Source of the DNA: Roseateles_C aquae
Lineage (GTDB): Bacteria > Pseudomonadota > Gammaproteobacteria > Burkholderiales > Burkholderiaceae_C
NCBI RefSeq assembly: GCF_032337115.1
Contig: NZ_JAVXZY010000005.1
Location: forward strand, 337,222-401,221
Direction of reading: 5' to 3'
DNA length: 64,000 nt
Shown: positions 7,670 to 16,548 of the stretch, in pieces
Layout: the number at the start of each line of letters is the position of its first letter
How positions within the stretch are numbered: the first letter of the stretch is position 1
Translations under genes and position numbers: made by a program
Notes under the pieces: generated by a model
What the model saw: the letters and a program-made list of their open reading frames with translations, nothing else
Database searches by the model: none
Told to the model about the DNA's origin: nothing

Positions 7670-8047
7670 ATGGACGAATCATTGAGCAAGCCTGGCCGCT
7701 GGCGGCAACTGTTGCCGCTGGGCATTCTGGTTGTGGCGCTGAGCGGCGCTGTCGCCGGCCTTGGGCATTGGCGTGGCGCACAGGCGGCGGAGCGACTGCG
7801 CGCCGCACATTTGCAGCCAGCAGACTTGCTGATGTTGAGCAGCGCGGACTGTGCGGTCTGTTTGCGCGCGCGTCGCTGGCTTGATGCCGAACGGGTTCCC
7901 TACAGCGAGTGCGACATCGGCAAAGAGCCGAATTGCGAGGCCTTGTTTCGCCGCTTGCAAGCGGTGGGCACGCCGACCTTTGTTTTGCGGGGTCAGGTCT
8001 TGTCGGGCTGGGACGCGTCGCGGCTGGCAGCGATGCTCGATGGCTAG
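7670..8047 (+). CDS. Membrane-anchored glutaredoxin/thioredoxin-fold protein
   Basis: Protein of 125 residues. It has a short cytoplasmic start, one membrane segment (LLPLGILVVALSGAVAGL) and a thioredoxin-like domain with a CAVC redox motif after LMLSSAD, then VGTPTFVLRGQVLSGWD with the cis-proline typical of the fold. The inferred role is thiol-disulfide exchange in the periplasm, with no known partner. I chose the ATG at 7670. There is no Shine-Dalgarno sequence, but TACGAT lies exactly six bases before it, which fits a leaderless transcript. It follows the MBL-fold gene by 37 bases. Confidence 0.7.
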   Translation: MDESLSKPGRWRQLLPLGILVVALSGAVAGLGHWRGAQAAERLRAAHLQPADLLMLSSADCAVCLRARRWLDAERVPYSECDIGKEPNCEALFRRLQAVGTPTFVLRGQVLSGWDASRLAAMLDG

Positions 8048-8137
8048 GCCGCGCTCAAGCTCATGCACGAGGTCATCCGGGGCAAGGAGGCGCCAGACGA
8101 CTTGGCATTTGCATGGGTTTTGACGCTTCGGCCCGCG

Positions 8138-8430
8138 CTTGCAAGCCGCTCAGCTCTCGCAAGGCGTCGAACAGGCCGCAGGGCCTGTTCTCGGTCGCGC
8201 CTCATGCCTGCCGGCTTGCAGGCCAGCAGGCTTTCGCCGGGCGTCAGGCAAGCCGCAGGGCTTGCCTTCGGTCGCAGCTCATGCCGAGCGGCTTGCAAGC
8301 CGCTCAGCTTTCGCAAGGCGTCGAACAGGCCGCAGGGCCTGTTCTCGGTCGCGCCTCATGCCTGCCGGCTTGCAGGCCAGCAGGCTTTCGCCGGGCGTCA
8401 GGCAAGCCGCAGGGCTTGCCTTCGGTCCCG
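8138..8430. repeat. Array of ~77-bp palindromic repeats (four units)
   Basis: Units begin at 8138, 8215, 8292 and 8369. Units 1 and 3 are nearly identical, as are units 2 and 4, so the array is a 154-bp A-B unit repeated twice; the last unit is cut short near 8430. Each unit holds a dyad at its boundary (best example GAGCGGCTTGCAAGCCGCTC, 8286-8305) and an internal hairpin with a GCAG loop: 8169-8190 and 8323-8344 in A units, 8246-8267 and 8400-8421 in B units. It fills the gap between two convergent genes. The 90 bases before it (8048-8137) hold nothing I recognise. Confidence 0.9.
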
Positions 8431-8432
8431 TC

Positions 8433-8783
8433 TCAATCCTCTGCCTTGAAGACGAGTTTGACTTCGTGGGTTTGCTTTTCGCCGTTGCCTTCAAAACGCC
8501 ACTCCATCAGCGCGCGCGTAACGGCTCTGTCGAAGACGCGCGGTGGTTCCGATTCCATGATGGACACTTCGGTCACCTTGCCTTCGGCATCAATGCTCAG
8601 CTTGGCCTTCACCGAGCCGGCTGACACGCCGCGCTGGGTGGCCTCACGCGGGAACTCGGGCGGCACCTTCTTGACGACCTTGGGCGAAGCCTGCACGGCA
8701 ATCGCGAACAGGGCTGCACAGCACAGCAGCAGCACGCGACGCGTCCATTGCGACACAGACGAAGCGCTCTGGAATGGGCTCAT
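8433..8783 (-). CDS. Periplasmic TonB C-terminal domain protein
   Basis: Protein of 116 residues with a signal peptide (basic start QWTRR, hydrophobic core VLLLCCAALFAIAV, likely cleavage after QAS) followed by one TonB C-terminal-type domain: PKVVKKVPPEFPREATQRGVSAGSV, VKAKLSIDAEGKVTEVSIMES, then FDRAVTRALMEWRFEGNGEK. It lacks the membrane anchor and proline-rich linker of true TonB, so it is a free periplasmic single-domain protein. A structural or chaperone role is possible but unproven. The chemoreceptor gene downstream reads in the same direction. Confidence 0.75.
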   Translation of the reverse strand: MSPFQSASSVSQWTRRVLLLCCAALFAIAVQASPKVVKKVPPEFPREATQRGVSAGSVKAKLSIDAEGKVTEVSIMESEPPRVFDRAVTRALMEWRFEGNGEKQTHEVKLVFKAED

Positions 8784-8812
8784 TGTCTTTCCTCCGTGAA
8801 GAAGCTGTAGTT

Positions 8813-10366
8813 TCAGTGATGGCCGGTGCGGAAGAAGCCGACGGCTTCGAGCAGGCGCGAAGAACTACCGGTCAGCGCTTCCGTTGAGCGGGTCAGTTCG
8901 CTGACCAGGCTGGCATTTTGCTGAGTGCTGCGGTCCAACTCGTTCATCGCGTTGTTGACAACACCCACGCCCATGGCCTGTTCCTGGGCCGAGTGGGAGA
9001 TTTCCTCGATCAGCTGGCCCATATTGTTGACCTCGTCGACGACGCTGTGGATGGTCTGCCCGGCGTTGTTGACCAGGCCAGTGCCTTGCTCCACCTTGAC
9101 GGTCGACTCCTGGATCAACACCTTGATTTCCTTGGCGGCCGAGGCAGCCCGTGAAGCGAGGGCGCGCACTTCGGAAGCGACCACCGCGAAGCCCTTGCCG
9201 TGCTCGCCGGCACGGGCCGCTTCCACCGCTGCATTCAACGCCAGGATATTGGTCTGGAAGGCGATGCCATCGATGACGCCGATGATGTCGCCAATTTTCT
9301 TGGAGCTGGCACTGATGTCCTGCATTGTGGCGACCACCTGCGCCACAGCATTGCCGCCGGCCGAGGCCGATTGACGCGCCTTGCCGGCGATGCTGGCGGC
9401 CTTGCGGGTCAACTCGCTGGCACCGCTGAGATTGGCAGCGATTTCCTCGACCGAGGCTGCCGTGGTCTGCAGGCTGGAGGCCGAACGGGCCGTGCGGTCG
9501 GCCAGATCGTTGTTGCCACCGGCAATCTGCTGTGAGTTCTGCGCGACTTCGCTGGCTGCGGAGCTGACGCTGCTGACCACGCCACGTAGTGCCGTCTGCA
9601 TTTCAAGCATGGCTTGCAACATTTGGCCGAGCTCGTCGGTGCCATCGGCGCGAATGTCATGGGTCAGATCACCATTGCTGATCGACTCTGCTGCCGCACG
9701 CGCTGTATGAACCGGACCCACGATGGAGCGCGAGATCAGCAGGCCGCCGCCGCCGCCCAGGGCGACCGCGACGATGACCAATACGACAGTGACGACGACC
9801 GATGTCTTGGCCACCTCACCGCCGGCGCTGGCCAGATCATGGGCACTTTCGAACTGCAAGTCGACCAGCCCCTTCAAGCCCTCTTGATAAGCCTGCTGGG
9901 CGGGGCGCACGTCGGTGATCAGACTCTCACGGGCTTCATCGGGGCTGCCATCGACCTGAATCTTGCGGAACTTAACGACCGAGGCAAAGAACTTGGCCTG
10001 ACGCTCCTTGACCTGGCCAATCAACTCGGTTTCCTTGCTGCCGTCGATCTTGCCCTCCAGGCTGGCGAGTTGCTTCTCGCTTTCCTGCAGCGCGTTGTCG
10101 ATGGCGGCCTTCTGTTTCTTGATCTGGCCGGCTTCGTCGAGCAGCAGCAGATCGCGGGAGGCGCGGGCAATGACATTGACCTGACCCTCCAGCGAATTGG
10201 CCGCGGCGATCTTTACCAGGCTCAGATTGGCCGTCGTATCCAGGTCCTTGGACAGACGATTGGCGCTGGATGCGCCGTAGCTGCCGATGATTATCAGCAG
10301 GACGATGAGTAGCCCATAGCTCAGGGCAAGACGCTGGCTGATTCGCAAGCGGGTCAAAAGGCTCAT
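8813..10366 (-). CDS. Methyl-accepting chemotaxis protein
   Basis: Chemoreceptor of 517 residues. After a first membrane helix (LALSYGLLIVLLIIIGSYG) comes a four-helix-bundle periplasmic domain (about residues 35-190), a second helix (VVVTVVLVIVAVALGGGGGLLI), a HAMP linker, and a cytoplasmic signalling domain with the invariant hairpin tip (GVIDGIAFQTNILALNAAVEAARAGE) and flanking methylation helices. It ends shortly after VGFFRT and has no CheR-binding pentapeptide, so it probably relies on other receptors for methylation. The ATG at 10366 matches family starts (MSLLTRLRISQRLAL). The ligand is unknown. No che genes are nearby. Confidence 0.92.
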   Translation of the reverse strand: MSLLTRLRISQRLALSYGLLIVLLIIIGSYGASSANRLSKDLDTTANLSLVKIAAANSLEGQVNVIARASRDLLLLDEAGQIKKQKAAIDNALQESEKQLASLEGKIDGSKETELIGQVKERQAKFFASVVKFRKIQVDGSPDEARESLITDVRPAQQAYQEGLKGLVDLQFESAHDLASAGGEVAKTSVVVTVVLVIVAVALGGGGGLLISRSIVGPVHTARAAAESISNGDLTHDIRADGTDELGQMLQAMLEMQTALRGVVSSVSSAASEVAQNSQQIAGGNNDLADRTARSASSLQTTAASVEEIAANLSGASELTRKAASIAGKARQSASAGGNAVAQVVATMQDISASSKKIGDIIGVIDGIAFQTNILALNAAVEAARAGEHGKGFAVVASEVRALASRAASAAKEIKVLIQESTVKVEQGTGLVNNAGQTIHSVVDEVNNMGQLIEEISHSAQEQAMGVGVVNNAMNELDRSTQQNASLVSELTRSTEALTGSSSRLLEAVGFFRTGHH

Positions 10367-10511
10367 GCTCGGCCCCTCATCAAAGAAGCGGTATTCAGAC
10401 AGACGCCCAACGCATGCATCCACCGCTCCAGCGGCACGGTACAGCGTTAGGCCTCACTGCACAATCACTTCGGCAGGATGCCAGCCAACTTTAGCGCCTG
10501 AGGCGTCGGAA

Positions 10512-10531
10512 AGGCGGTACAAGTTCCGCCT
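10512..10531 (-). terminator. Possible terminator after the yciO-like gene
   Basis: The arms AGGCGG and CCGCCT surround an 8-base loop and are followed on the minus strand by TTTCC. The T tract is short, so termination is plausible but weak. Confidence 0.4.
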
Positions 10532-10533
10532 GT

Positions 10534-11166
10534 TCATTCGATGCTCAGGCCCAGTGTTGCAGGATCGCCGCGGCCCTGACGCAGCAGTACCGGCTCGTCG
10601 CCGCAGAGGTCGACGATGGTGGTCGCCTGCAGCGGGCAGGCGCCGGCATCGACGATGGCCTGCAGCTGATTGTCAAAGCGCTCGCGAATCTCGTTGGCGT
10701 CGTTCAGCGCCTCGGTTTCACCGGGGGGTATCAAGGTTGTGGCCAGCAGCGGCTGGCCGAGCAGCTGAAGCAGTTCCAGTGTCACCTTGTGGTCCGGGAC
10801 GCGCAGGCCAATGGTGCGTCGCGAGGGATGGGACACGCGCCGTGGCACTTCCTTGGTGGCCTGCAGGATGAAGGTGAAGGGGCCAGGTGTTGCCAGCTTG
10901 AGCAGCCGGTACTGCCGGTTGTCGACCCGCGCGTAGTTGGCCAACTCGCTGAGGTCGCGGCACAGCAGGGTCAGGTGGTGCTTGTCGTCGACGCCGCGAA
11001 TGCGTCGCAGCGCGTCGGCCGCGGCCTTGTCGTCCAGGTGGCAGACCAGCGCATAGCTGGAGTCGGTCGGGATGGCGACCACGCCGCCGCCGTGAAGAAT
11101 CTGCACCGCTTGCTTCAGAAAGCGGACCTGCGGGTTGTCCGGGTGGACTTCAAAGAATTGCGCCAT
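10534..11166 (-). CDS. yciO: YciO-type Sua5/YrdC family protein
   Basis: Protein of 210 residues made of a single YrdC-like domain, the fold that makes threonylcarbamoyl-AMP for tRNA t6A synthesis in TsaC. Family signatures are GVVAIPTDSSYALVCHLDDKAAADALRRIRG near the start, then HHLTLLCRDLSELANYA, PGPFTFILQATKEVPRR and TIGLRVPDHKV. The total matches YciO rather than the longer Sua5. The EamA gene and the rnm gene lie upstream on the same strand; yciO and rnm (yciV) are also close in E. coli. The CACAAT hexamer exactly six bases before the ATG suggests a leaderless transcript. Confidence 0.88.
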   Translation of the reverse strand: MAQFFEVHPDNPQVRFLKQAVQILHGGGVVAIPTDSSYALVCHLDDKAAADALRRIRGVDDKHHLTLLCRDLSELANYARVDNRQYRLLKLATPGPFTFILQATKEVPRRVSHPSRRTIGLRVPDHKVTLELLQLLGQPLLATTLIPPGETEALNDANEIRERFDNQLQAIVDAGACPLQATTIVDLCGDEPVLLRQGRGDPATLGLSIE

Positions 11167-11222
11167 GACCCGATTGTGGTCCGCGCCGCAGCATCGCGCT
11201 GTGGCGCGGATGCCGCGCGGGC

Positions 11223-12182
11223 TCAGTCGCTGCTGGTGTCCAAAGCCAGCGGCGAGTGCGTGGCCGACCGGCGCACGTTCAGCCAGGCCGAGGCGGCACC
11301 ACAGGCGCTGACCACCAGCATGCCCAGCCAGGCGAAACGGTCCGGCACATGGCCGAAGGCCAACCAGCCAATCGCCGCGGCAAAGGCAATCTGCACATAG
11401 ACAAAAGGCATCAGCGTGCTGGTTGGCGCCAGGCCCAGGGCCAGGATCAGCAAGAGGTGGCCCAGCGTGCCAAGCGCGCCTATGGCCAGAAGCACGGCCC
11501 AGTGCCAGGGCGCCAGCTGCGGGAGGGCCGCCGTGGCCGGCCAGGGCCCCAAGGCCAGCAGCAGACTCAGCAGCAGGGCGCCGACCAGGCCGGTGTAGAA
11601 ATGCGTGGTGAAGGGGTCTTCCAGGGCGGCCAGACGCGCGGTCAGAATCTGGAAGCTGGCATAGCTGAAGGCGCCGGCCAGCGGGAACAGCACGGGCCAG
11701 CCCAGCACGCCGCTGCCCGGGCGCATGACGATCAGCGCGCCGGCAAAGCCGCCGATGACCAGTGCCCAGCGCAAGGCCGAGGTCTTCTCATGCAAGAGCA
11801 GCGCGGCCAGCAGGGTGACAACCACCGGCGTCAGCATATTGATCGCGGTGAACTCCGCCACCGGCAGGTATTGCACACCGTAGAAGCTCATCGCGCTGGT
11901 GGCCAGCAGCAGCAGGCCGCGGATCAGCTGAAAGCGTGGATGGGCGGCCCGGAACGGTTGGCCGCCGCGTTGCCAGCGTCGCCAGGCCAGCCAGATGGCC
12001 ATGCTCAGGGCCTGGACGCTGTAGCGCGCCCAGAGGATCAAGAGCACCGGCACATAGGCGCCGAGAAAGCGGATGGTGCTGTCCATCGAGGCAAAGCATG
12101 CTGCCATCAGCAGGATCAGCACGATGCCCAGGCCGGCATGCTTCCCGGCGGGAGGCCGCGATGGGGCTGGAGCAGCCTTCAA
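11223..12182 (-). CDS. EamA/DMT family transporter
   Basis: Inner-membrane protein of 319 residues with ten predicted helices in two EamA repeats, first about residues 15-150 and second about 160-295. Such proteins usually export amino acids or other small metabolites; the substrate cannot be read from the sequence. The start is a TTG at 12182 that overlaps the stop of the upstream rnm gene by four bases. A downstream ATG would remove half of the first helix, so TTG is preferred. The C-terminal tail (NVRRSATHSPLALDTSSD) is hydrophilic. Confidence 0.85.
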   Translation of the reverse strand: MKAAPAPSRPPAGKHAGLGIVLILLMAACFASMDSTIRFLGAYVPVLLILWARYSVQALSMAIWLAWRRWQRGGQPFRAAHPRFQLIRGLLLLATSAMSFYGVQYLPVAEFTAINMLTPVVVTLLAALLLHEKTSALRWALVIGGFAGALIVMRPGSGVLGWPVLFPLAGAFSYASFQILTARLAALEDPFTTHFYTGLVGALLLSLLLALGPWPATAALPQLAPWHWAVLLAIGALGTLGHLLLILALGLAPTSTLMPFVYVQIAFAAAIGWLAFGHVPDRFAWLGMLVVSACGAASAWLNVRRSATHSPLALDTSSD

Positions 12183-13066
12183 GACGGGCGTTGAATGCGC
12201 GCATCCAGCGCTTGCCAGACGGGCGTCAGCCGGCCGGATAAATCGGGCAGCTTGCCCAGATCGGTATGGCTCTCGGTCGGGCTGTGGAAGTCAGAGCCAC
12301 GCGAAGCCAGCAGGCCGAATTCCAGCGCGGTCTCGGTGTATTTGGCGGCCTCGGCGGCGGTGTGGCTGCCGGTCACCACTTCGACGGCACGACCGCCATG
12401 GCCGATGAAATCGGTGAACAGCGCGTATTCCTCGGTCGGCGTGAAGTCATAGCGGCCCGGGTGGGCAATCACGGCGATGCCGCCCGCGCCATGAATCCAG
12501 GCGAGCGCATCGCGCAGCGCCGCCCAGCGGTGCTCAACATAGCCGGGCTTGCCCAAGGTCAGGTAGCGGCGGAACACTTCGCTGACATCCTGGCAGTGCC
12601 CGGCCTCGACGAGGAAGCGGGCGAAATGGGTGCGTGAAATCAGCTCGGGATTACCGACATAGTGCAGCGCGCCCTCGTAGGCGCCCTTGATGCCGACCTG
12701 GGCCAGGCCGGCGGCCATTTCGCGGGCGCGAGCCTCGCGGCCGCCGCGGGTGGCACGCAAGCCAGCCACCAAGGCCTCGTTGTGGTGATCAAAACCAAGG
12801 CCGACGATGTGCACCACGCGGCCGGCAAAGCTGACCGAGATCTCGCAGCCGGTCAGATAGCTGATGCCCAGCGCCAGCGCGGCATCCATGGCGCGCTGCT
12901 GGCCGCCGATCTCGTCGTGGTCGGTCAGCGCCCACAGCTCCACGCCATTGGCTTGGGCACGGGCGGCCAGCGCCTCGGGCTCCAGCGTCCCATCGGACAC
13001 TTTGGAGTGGCTGTGCAGATCGGCGTTGGTGCAGGCGCTGAAGGAGGAGGGGCTGGATGGATTCAC
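12179..13066 (-). CDS. rnm: PHP-domain 3',5'-nucleotide bisphosphatase / RNase AM
   Basis: Metal-dependent phosphoesterase of 295 residues of the PHP family. Relatives (YciV/TrpH) hydrolyse 3',5'-bisphosphonucleotides and trim RNA 5' ends. PHP motifs are visible: NADLHSHSKVSDG near residue 13, LWALTDHDEIGG near residue 45, GCEISVSF, AVIAHPGRYDF near residue 195 and SRGSDFHSPTE near residue 260. It is the first gene of an rnm-EamA-yciO cluster. The start is GTG at 13066, with TAGAAT exactly six bases upstream and no ribosome site, so the message is probably leaderless. Confidence 0.88.
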   Translation of the reverse strand: MNPSSPSSFSACTNADLHSHSKVSDGTLEPEALAARAQANGVELWALTDHDEIGGQQRAMDAALALGISYLTGCEISVSFAGRVVHIVGLGFDHHNEALVAGLRATRGGREARAREMAAGLAQVGIKGAYEGALHYVGNPELISRTHFARFLVEAGHCQDVSEVFRRYLTLGKPGYVEHRWAALRDALAWIHGAGGIAVIAHPGRYDFTPTEEYALFTDFIGHGGRAVEVVTGSHTAAEAAKYTETALEFGLLASRGSDFHSPTESHTDLGKLPDLSGRLTPVWQALDARIQRPS

Positions 13067-13134
13067 CCCACGATTCTAGGTGGCCCCCTTGCTGCAGGCT
13101 GTTGCGGGGCCTTTGCGCCGGCGCGAGTTTCGCC

Positions 13135-14700
13135 TCAGCGGCTTTGGCGCGAGACCCGGAAGCTGCTGATCACGCCGGTGAGGCTGACGGCCTGGTCCTT
13201 CAGGCTGGAGGCCGCCGCCGCGCCTTGCTCGACGAGGGCGGCGTTTTGCTGCGTCATCTGGTCCAGATTGCCGATGGCCTGGCCGACTTCGCCAATGCTG
13301 GTGCTCTGCTCATTGGTCGCCGCGGTGATCTCGGCCATGATGTCGGTGACACGCTGCACCGAGGCGACGATATCGGTCATCGTCGTGCCGGCCTGCTGGA
13401 CCAAGCTGGCACCGGTTTCGATCTTGTCCACCGAGGTGGTGATCAAGGTCTTGATTTCCTTGGCCGCCTCGGCGCTGCGCTGGGCCAGGCTGCGCACCTC
13501 GCTGGCCACGACGGCAAAGCCGCGGCCCTGCTCGCCGGCACGTGCCGCTTCGACGGCGGCATTCAGGGCCAGGATATTGGTCTGGAATGCGATGCCGTCG
13601 ATGACGCTGATGATGTCGGCAATCTTCTTGGAACTGGCGCTGATCTCGTCCATCGTCGACACCACCTGGCCGACGACCTCGCCGCCGCGTGTGGCCACAC
13701 CGGAGGCGCTGACCGCCAATTGATTGGCCTGGCGGGCCGAATCGGCGTTGTGGCGCACGTTGTCGGTCAGCTGCTGCATGGCCGAGGAGGTCTCTTCCAG
13801 GCTGGCCGCCGCCTGTTCGGTACGGGCCGAGAGATCGTGGTTGCCGGTGGCTACCTCGGCAGCAGCGACCTGGATCGACTCCGAGGTTTCGCGCACCCGC
13901 AGCACGATATTGCGCAAGCCCTGCTGCATCTGCACCAGGCCGTGAGCCAGCTCGCTCATCTCGTCTCGCCCGATGACATCCAGGTGCTCGTCCAGTGCAC
14001 CGCCTTCGACGGCGGCGGTGAATCGCATGCTCTCGCGCACCGGGATCAGTACCGACAGCGAGATGCGCCAGGCGATCATCATCGCGAGCACGCAGCCCAG
14101 TGTCAGCGCCACCCAGATGACGGTTGAAATCGTGCCGTAGACGCCGTCGATGCGCGTCTTGGCGATATCGACGAACTTGTCGACGGTAGTCAGCGCCTGG
14201 TCGAGTGCTTTTTCAGCCTCGTCGACCGACTTCTTGGCATCGCGCGGGGCATCCCAGGCTGCCTTCAAGTCGCTGGCCATATCCCCTTTGGACAAGCGCT
14301 CCATCACCGGTTGCATGCCGCTGCGGTAAGCGTTGAAGTTCTCGCGGATATTGGCCAGCATCTTCAGCACCGCCGGGTCAACAACGCGCTGCTCCAGATC
14401 CTTCAAGCCCTTGTCGGCATCGCGCATGGAGCTGTTCCAGCGTTCCTGGGCCCGATTGAAATCCGCCACGCCGATGGCAGCGAAGATCATGTCCTTTTCG
14501 TAGCGGCGCGCGGTCAGCAGCCCGGAGCGCAACTCGTCGACGCTGCGCAGCGAGTTGACGACCTTGTCGTTGAAGGCACCGAAGGCGTCGTGCATGGTGC
14601 GGGTGGCGATCCAGCCGCCTATGCCCAGGACCAGCATCAGGATCACCATCAGGCCGAAGGCCAGGCCGAGTCGAAGCTTGATCGATAGATTGCGCAGCAT
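13135..14700 (-). CDS. Methyl-accepting chemotaxis protein
   Basis: Chemoreceptor of 521 residues: an N-terminal helix (LGLAFGLMVILMLVLGIGGWI), a four-helix-bundle periplasmic domain to about residue 180, a second helix (TISTVIWVALTLGCVLAMMIAW), HAMP, and the conserved signalling domain containing SVIDGIAFQTNILALNAAVEAAR. It ends at VSRQSR without a CheR-docking pentapeptide. I chose the ATG at 14700 because AAGGAG lies eight bases upstream of it; the nearby ATG at 14706 would be too close to that site. It is similar in plan to the receptor ending at 8813, but the sensing domain differs. Confidence 0.92.
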   Translation of the reverse strand: MLRNLSIKLRLGLAFGLMVILMLVLGIGGWIATRTMHDAFGAFNDKVVNSLRSVDELRSGLLTARRYEKDMIFAAIGVADFNRAQERWNSSMRDADKGLKDLEQRVVDPAVLKMLANIRENFNAYRSGMQPVMERLSKGDMASDLKAAWDAPRDAKKSVDEAEKALDQALTTVDKFVDIAKTRIDGVYGTISTVIWVALTLGCVLAMMIAWRISLSVLIPVRESMRFTAAVEGGALDEHLDVIGRDEMSELAHGLVQMQQGLRNIVLRVRETSESIQVAAAEVATGNHDLSARTEQAAASLEETSSAMQQLTDNVRHNADSARQANQLAVSASGVATRGGEVVGQVVSTMDEISASSKKIADIISVIDGIAFQTNILALNAAVEAARAGEQGRGFAVVASEVRSLAQRSAEAAKEIKTLITTSVDKIETGASLVQQAGTTMTDIVASVQRVTDIMAEITAATNEQSTSIGEVGQAIGNLDQMTQQNAALVEQGAAAASSLKDQAVSLTGVISSFRVSRQSR

Positions 14701-14814
14701 GGGCATGTCTCCTTGATCCCGGAAGCATGCGCAGTCATTGGGCATGGCGTTCCATCAAAAAGCGGGGGCGAATGCCGCCCATCTCGCTAATTTGTCGACA
14801 GCCTCGCCCGGCCT

Positions 14815-16548
14815 TCAGCTGGCGATGAAGGCCTCGACCACCATCTGCACCCGCTGCTGGCCCTGGTATTCGTCCAGGCTCAGCCGGTAGGCCAGGCGGC
14901 CGCGTTCGGGCAGGGCGTCGATGTGGCCAAACCAGATCGCGTCGCGCAGCAGGCTGCCCTGGCGCACGCGCAACTTCAGATGCCGCTCGCCGACGATGCG
15001 CTGGGCGACGATCTGCACCTCGTCGCAGAACAGTGGCGCCTCAAAGGCCTGACCCCAGACCTGGCCGTCCAGCTCGCGCACCGTCTGGGGCGTGAACTGT
15101 TCCGGCGGCAGCGGGCCATCGGTGCGCAGCGTGCGGGTCAGCGCCTGTTCGTCCAGCCATTCGGCGGCCACGCGCTGGAATTCGGCATCGAAGGCCGCGA
15201 AGCCGTCGGGCTCCAACGTGCAGCCTGCGGCCATCGCATGGCCACCAAATTTCTTGAGCAGCTGCGGCTGGCGCTTGGACACCAGGTCCAGCGCATCGCG
15301 CAGATGGAAGCCGAGAATCGAACGGCCCGAGCCCTTCAGCTGGCCGTTGGCGCCCAGGGCGAAGACGAAGGTCGGCCGGTGCAGGCGATCCTTCAGCCGC
15401 GAGGCGACGATGCCGACCACGCCCTCGTGGAACTCGGCGTCGTAGATGGCCAGCGCCGGCGGGATTTCGCCGTCCAGCTTGGCCAGCAGCCGGTCCAGCT
15501 GCATCTCGGCGCTCTCGCGCATATCGGCCTCGATCTCGCGACGCTCACGGTTGATCTCGTCCAGCAGCTTGGCCAGCTCCAGGGCGCGGCTCGCGTCCTC
15601 GCACATCAGGCAGCTGATGCCCACGGTCATGTCCGACAGTCGGCCAGCGGCATTGATGCGCGGCCCCAGGGCAAAGCCCAGATCGAAGGCATTGGCGCGG
15701 CTGGCATCGCGCCCCGCCGCGGTGAACAAGGCGGCAATGCCGGGCTGCATGCGCCCGGCACGCATGCGCTTCAGGCCCTGGGCGACCAGGCGGCGGTTGT
15801 TGGCGTCCAGCCGCACCACGTCGGCCACGGTGCCCAGGGCCACCAGGTCCAGCAGCCCGTCCAGCCGCGGCTGGCTGCTGGCGTCGAACACACCGCGTGC
15901 GCGCAGCTCGCTGCGCAGCGCCAGCAAGAGATAGAAGGCCACGCCGACGCCGGCCAGGTTCTTGCTGGCAAAGCCGCAGCCGGGCTGATTGGGATTGATC
16001 AGCGCATCGGCCTCGGGCAGCAAGACCTGACCCTCATGCACGGCGGCCAGATGGTGGTCGGTGACCAGCACCTTCAGGCCGAGCGCCTTGGCATGGGCCA
16101 CACCCTCGATGCTGGCGATGCCGTTGTCCACCGTCATCAGGAGCCGGGGCGACAAGGGCAGCGCCAGCTCGACAATGGCCGGCGTCAGCCCGTAGCCGTG
16201 GATGGCGCGGTCGGGCACCACATAGTGCAAGGTGTCCGGCTTTGCGCCGAGCAGGGCCAGGCCGCGCAGTGCGACGGCGCAGGCGGTGGCGCCGTCACAG
16301 TCATAGTCGGCCACGATGCAGATGCGCTCGCCGGCCTGCAGCGTGTCGGCCAGCAGCGCGGCGGCAGCGGCCATGCCCTTCATGCCTTCCGGTGGCAGCA
16401 GCTTGCCCAGGCCGTCGTCCAGCTCTTCGGCGGCGCTGACGCCGCGGGCCGCGAACAGCCGCGCCAGAAGCGGCGAGACGCCGGCCTGTTCCAGCGCCCA
16501 GGCGGCCCGCGGCGGCACATCGCGCACCAGCAGTTGCGGCGCGTTCAT
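14815..16548 (-). CDS. recJ: Single-stranded-DNA-specific exonuclease RecJ
   Basis: 5'-3' single-strand DNA exonuclease of 577 residues used in mismatch repair and RecF-pathway recombination. The DHH family motifs are in place: IVADYDCDGATACAVAL (motif I, near residue 77), TVDNGI (motif II), VTDHH (motif III, the DHH signature), RINAAGRLSDM, and the DHHA1 motif KKFGGHAMAAGCTLEPDGF near residue 440, followed by an OB-like domain. The start overlaps the end of the upstream RpfE-like gene by four bases. The recJ-rpfE pairing is also seen in Xanthomonas and other proteobacteria. Confidence 0.96.
   Translation of the reverse strand: MNAPQLLVRDVPPRAAWALEQAGVSPLLARLFAARGVSAAEELDDGLGKLLPPEGMKGMAAAAALLADTLQAGERICIVADYDCDGATACAVALRGLALLGAKPDTLHYVVPDRAIHGYGLTPAIVELALPLSPRLLMTVDNGIASIEGVAHAKALGLKVLVTDHHLAAVHEGQVLLPEADALINPNQPGCGFASKNLAGVGVAFYLLLALRSELRARGVFDASSQPRLDGLLDLVALGTVADVVRLDANNRRLVAQGLKRMRAGRMQPGIAALFTAAGRDASRANAFDLGFALGPRINAAGRLSDMTVGISCLMCEDASRALELAKLLDEINRERREIEADMRESAEMQLDRLLAKLDGEIPPALAIYDAEFHEGVVGIVASRLKDRLHRPTFVFALGANGQLKGSGRSILGFHLRDALDLVSKRQPQLLKKFGGHAMAAGCTLEPDGFAAFDAEFQRVAAEWLDEQALTRTLRTDGPLPPEQFTPQTVRELDGQVWGQAFEAPLFCDEVQIVAQRIVGERHLKLRVRQGSLLRDAIWFGHIDALPERGRLAYRLSLDEYQGQQRVQMVVEAFIAS

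Noticed and set aside
8138..8430. CRISPR-like array of direct repeats
   Set aside because: Units follow one another without unique spacers, are 77 bases long, and no cas genes are near.
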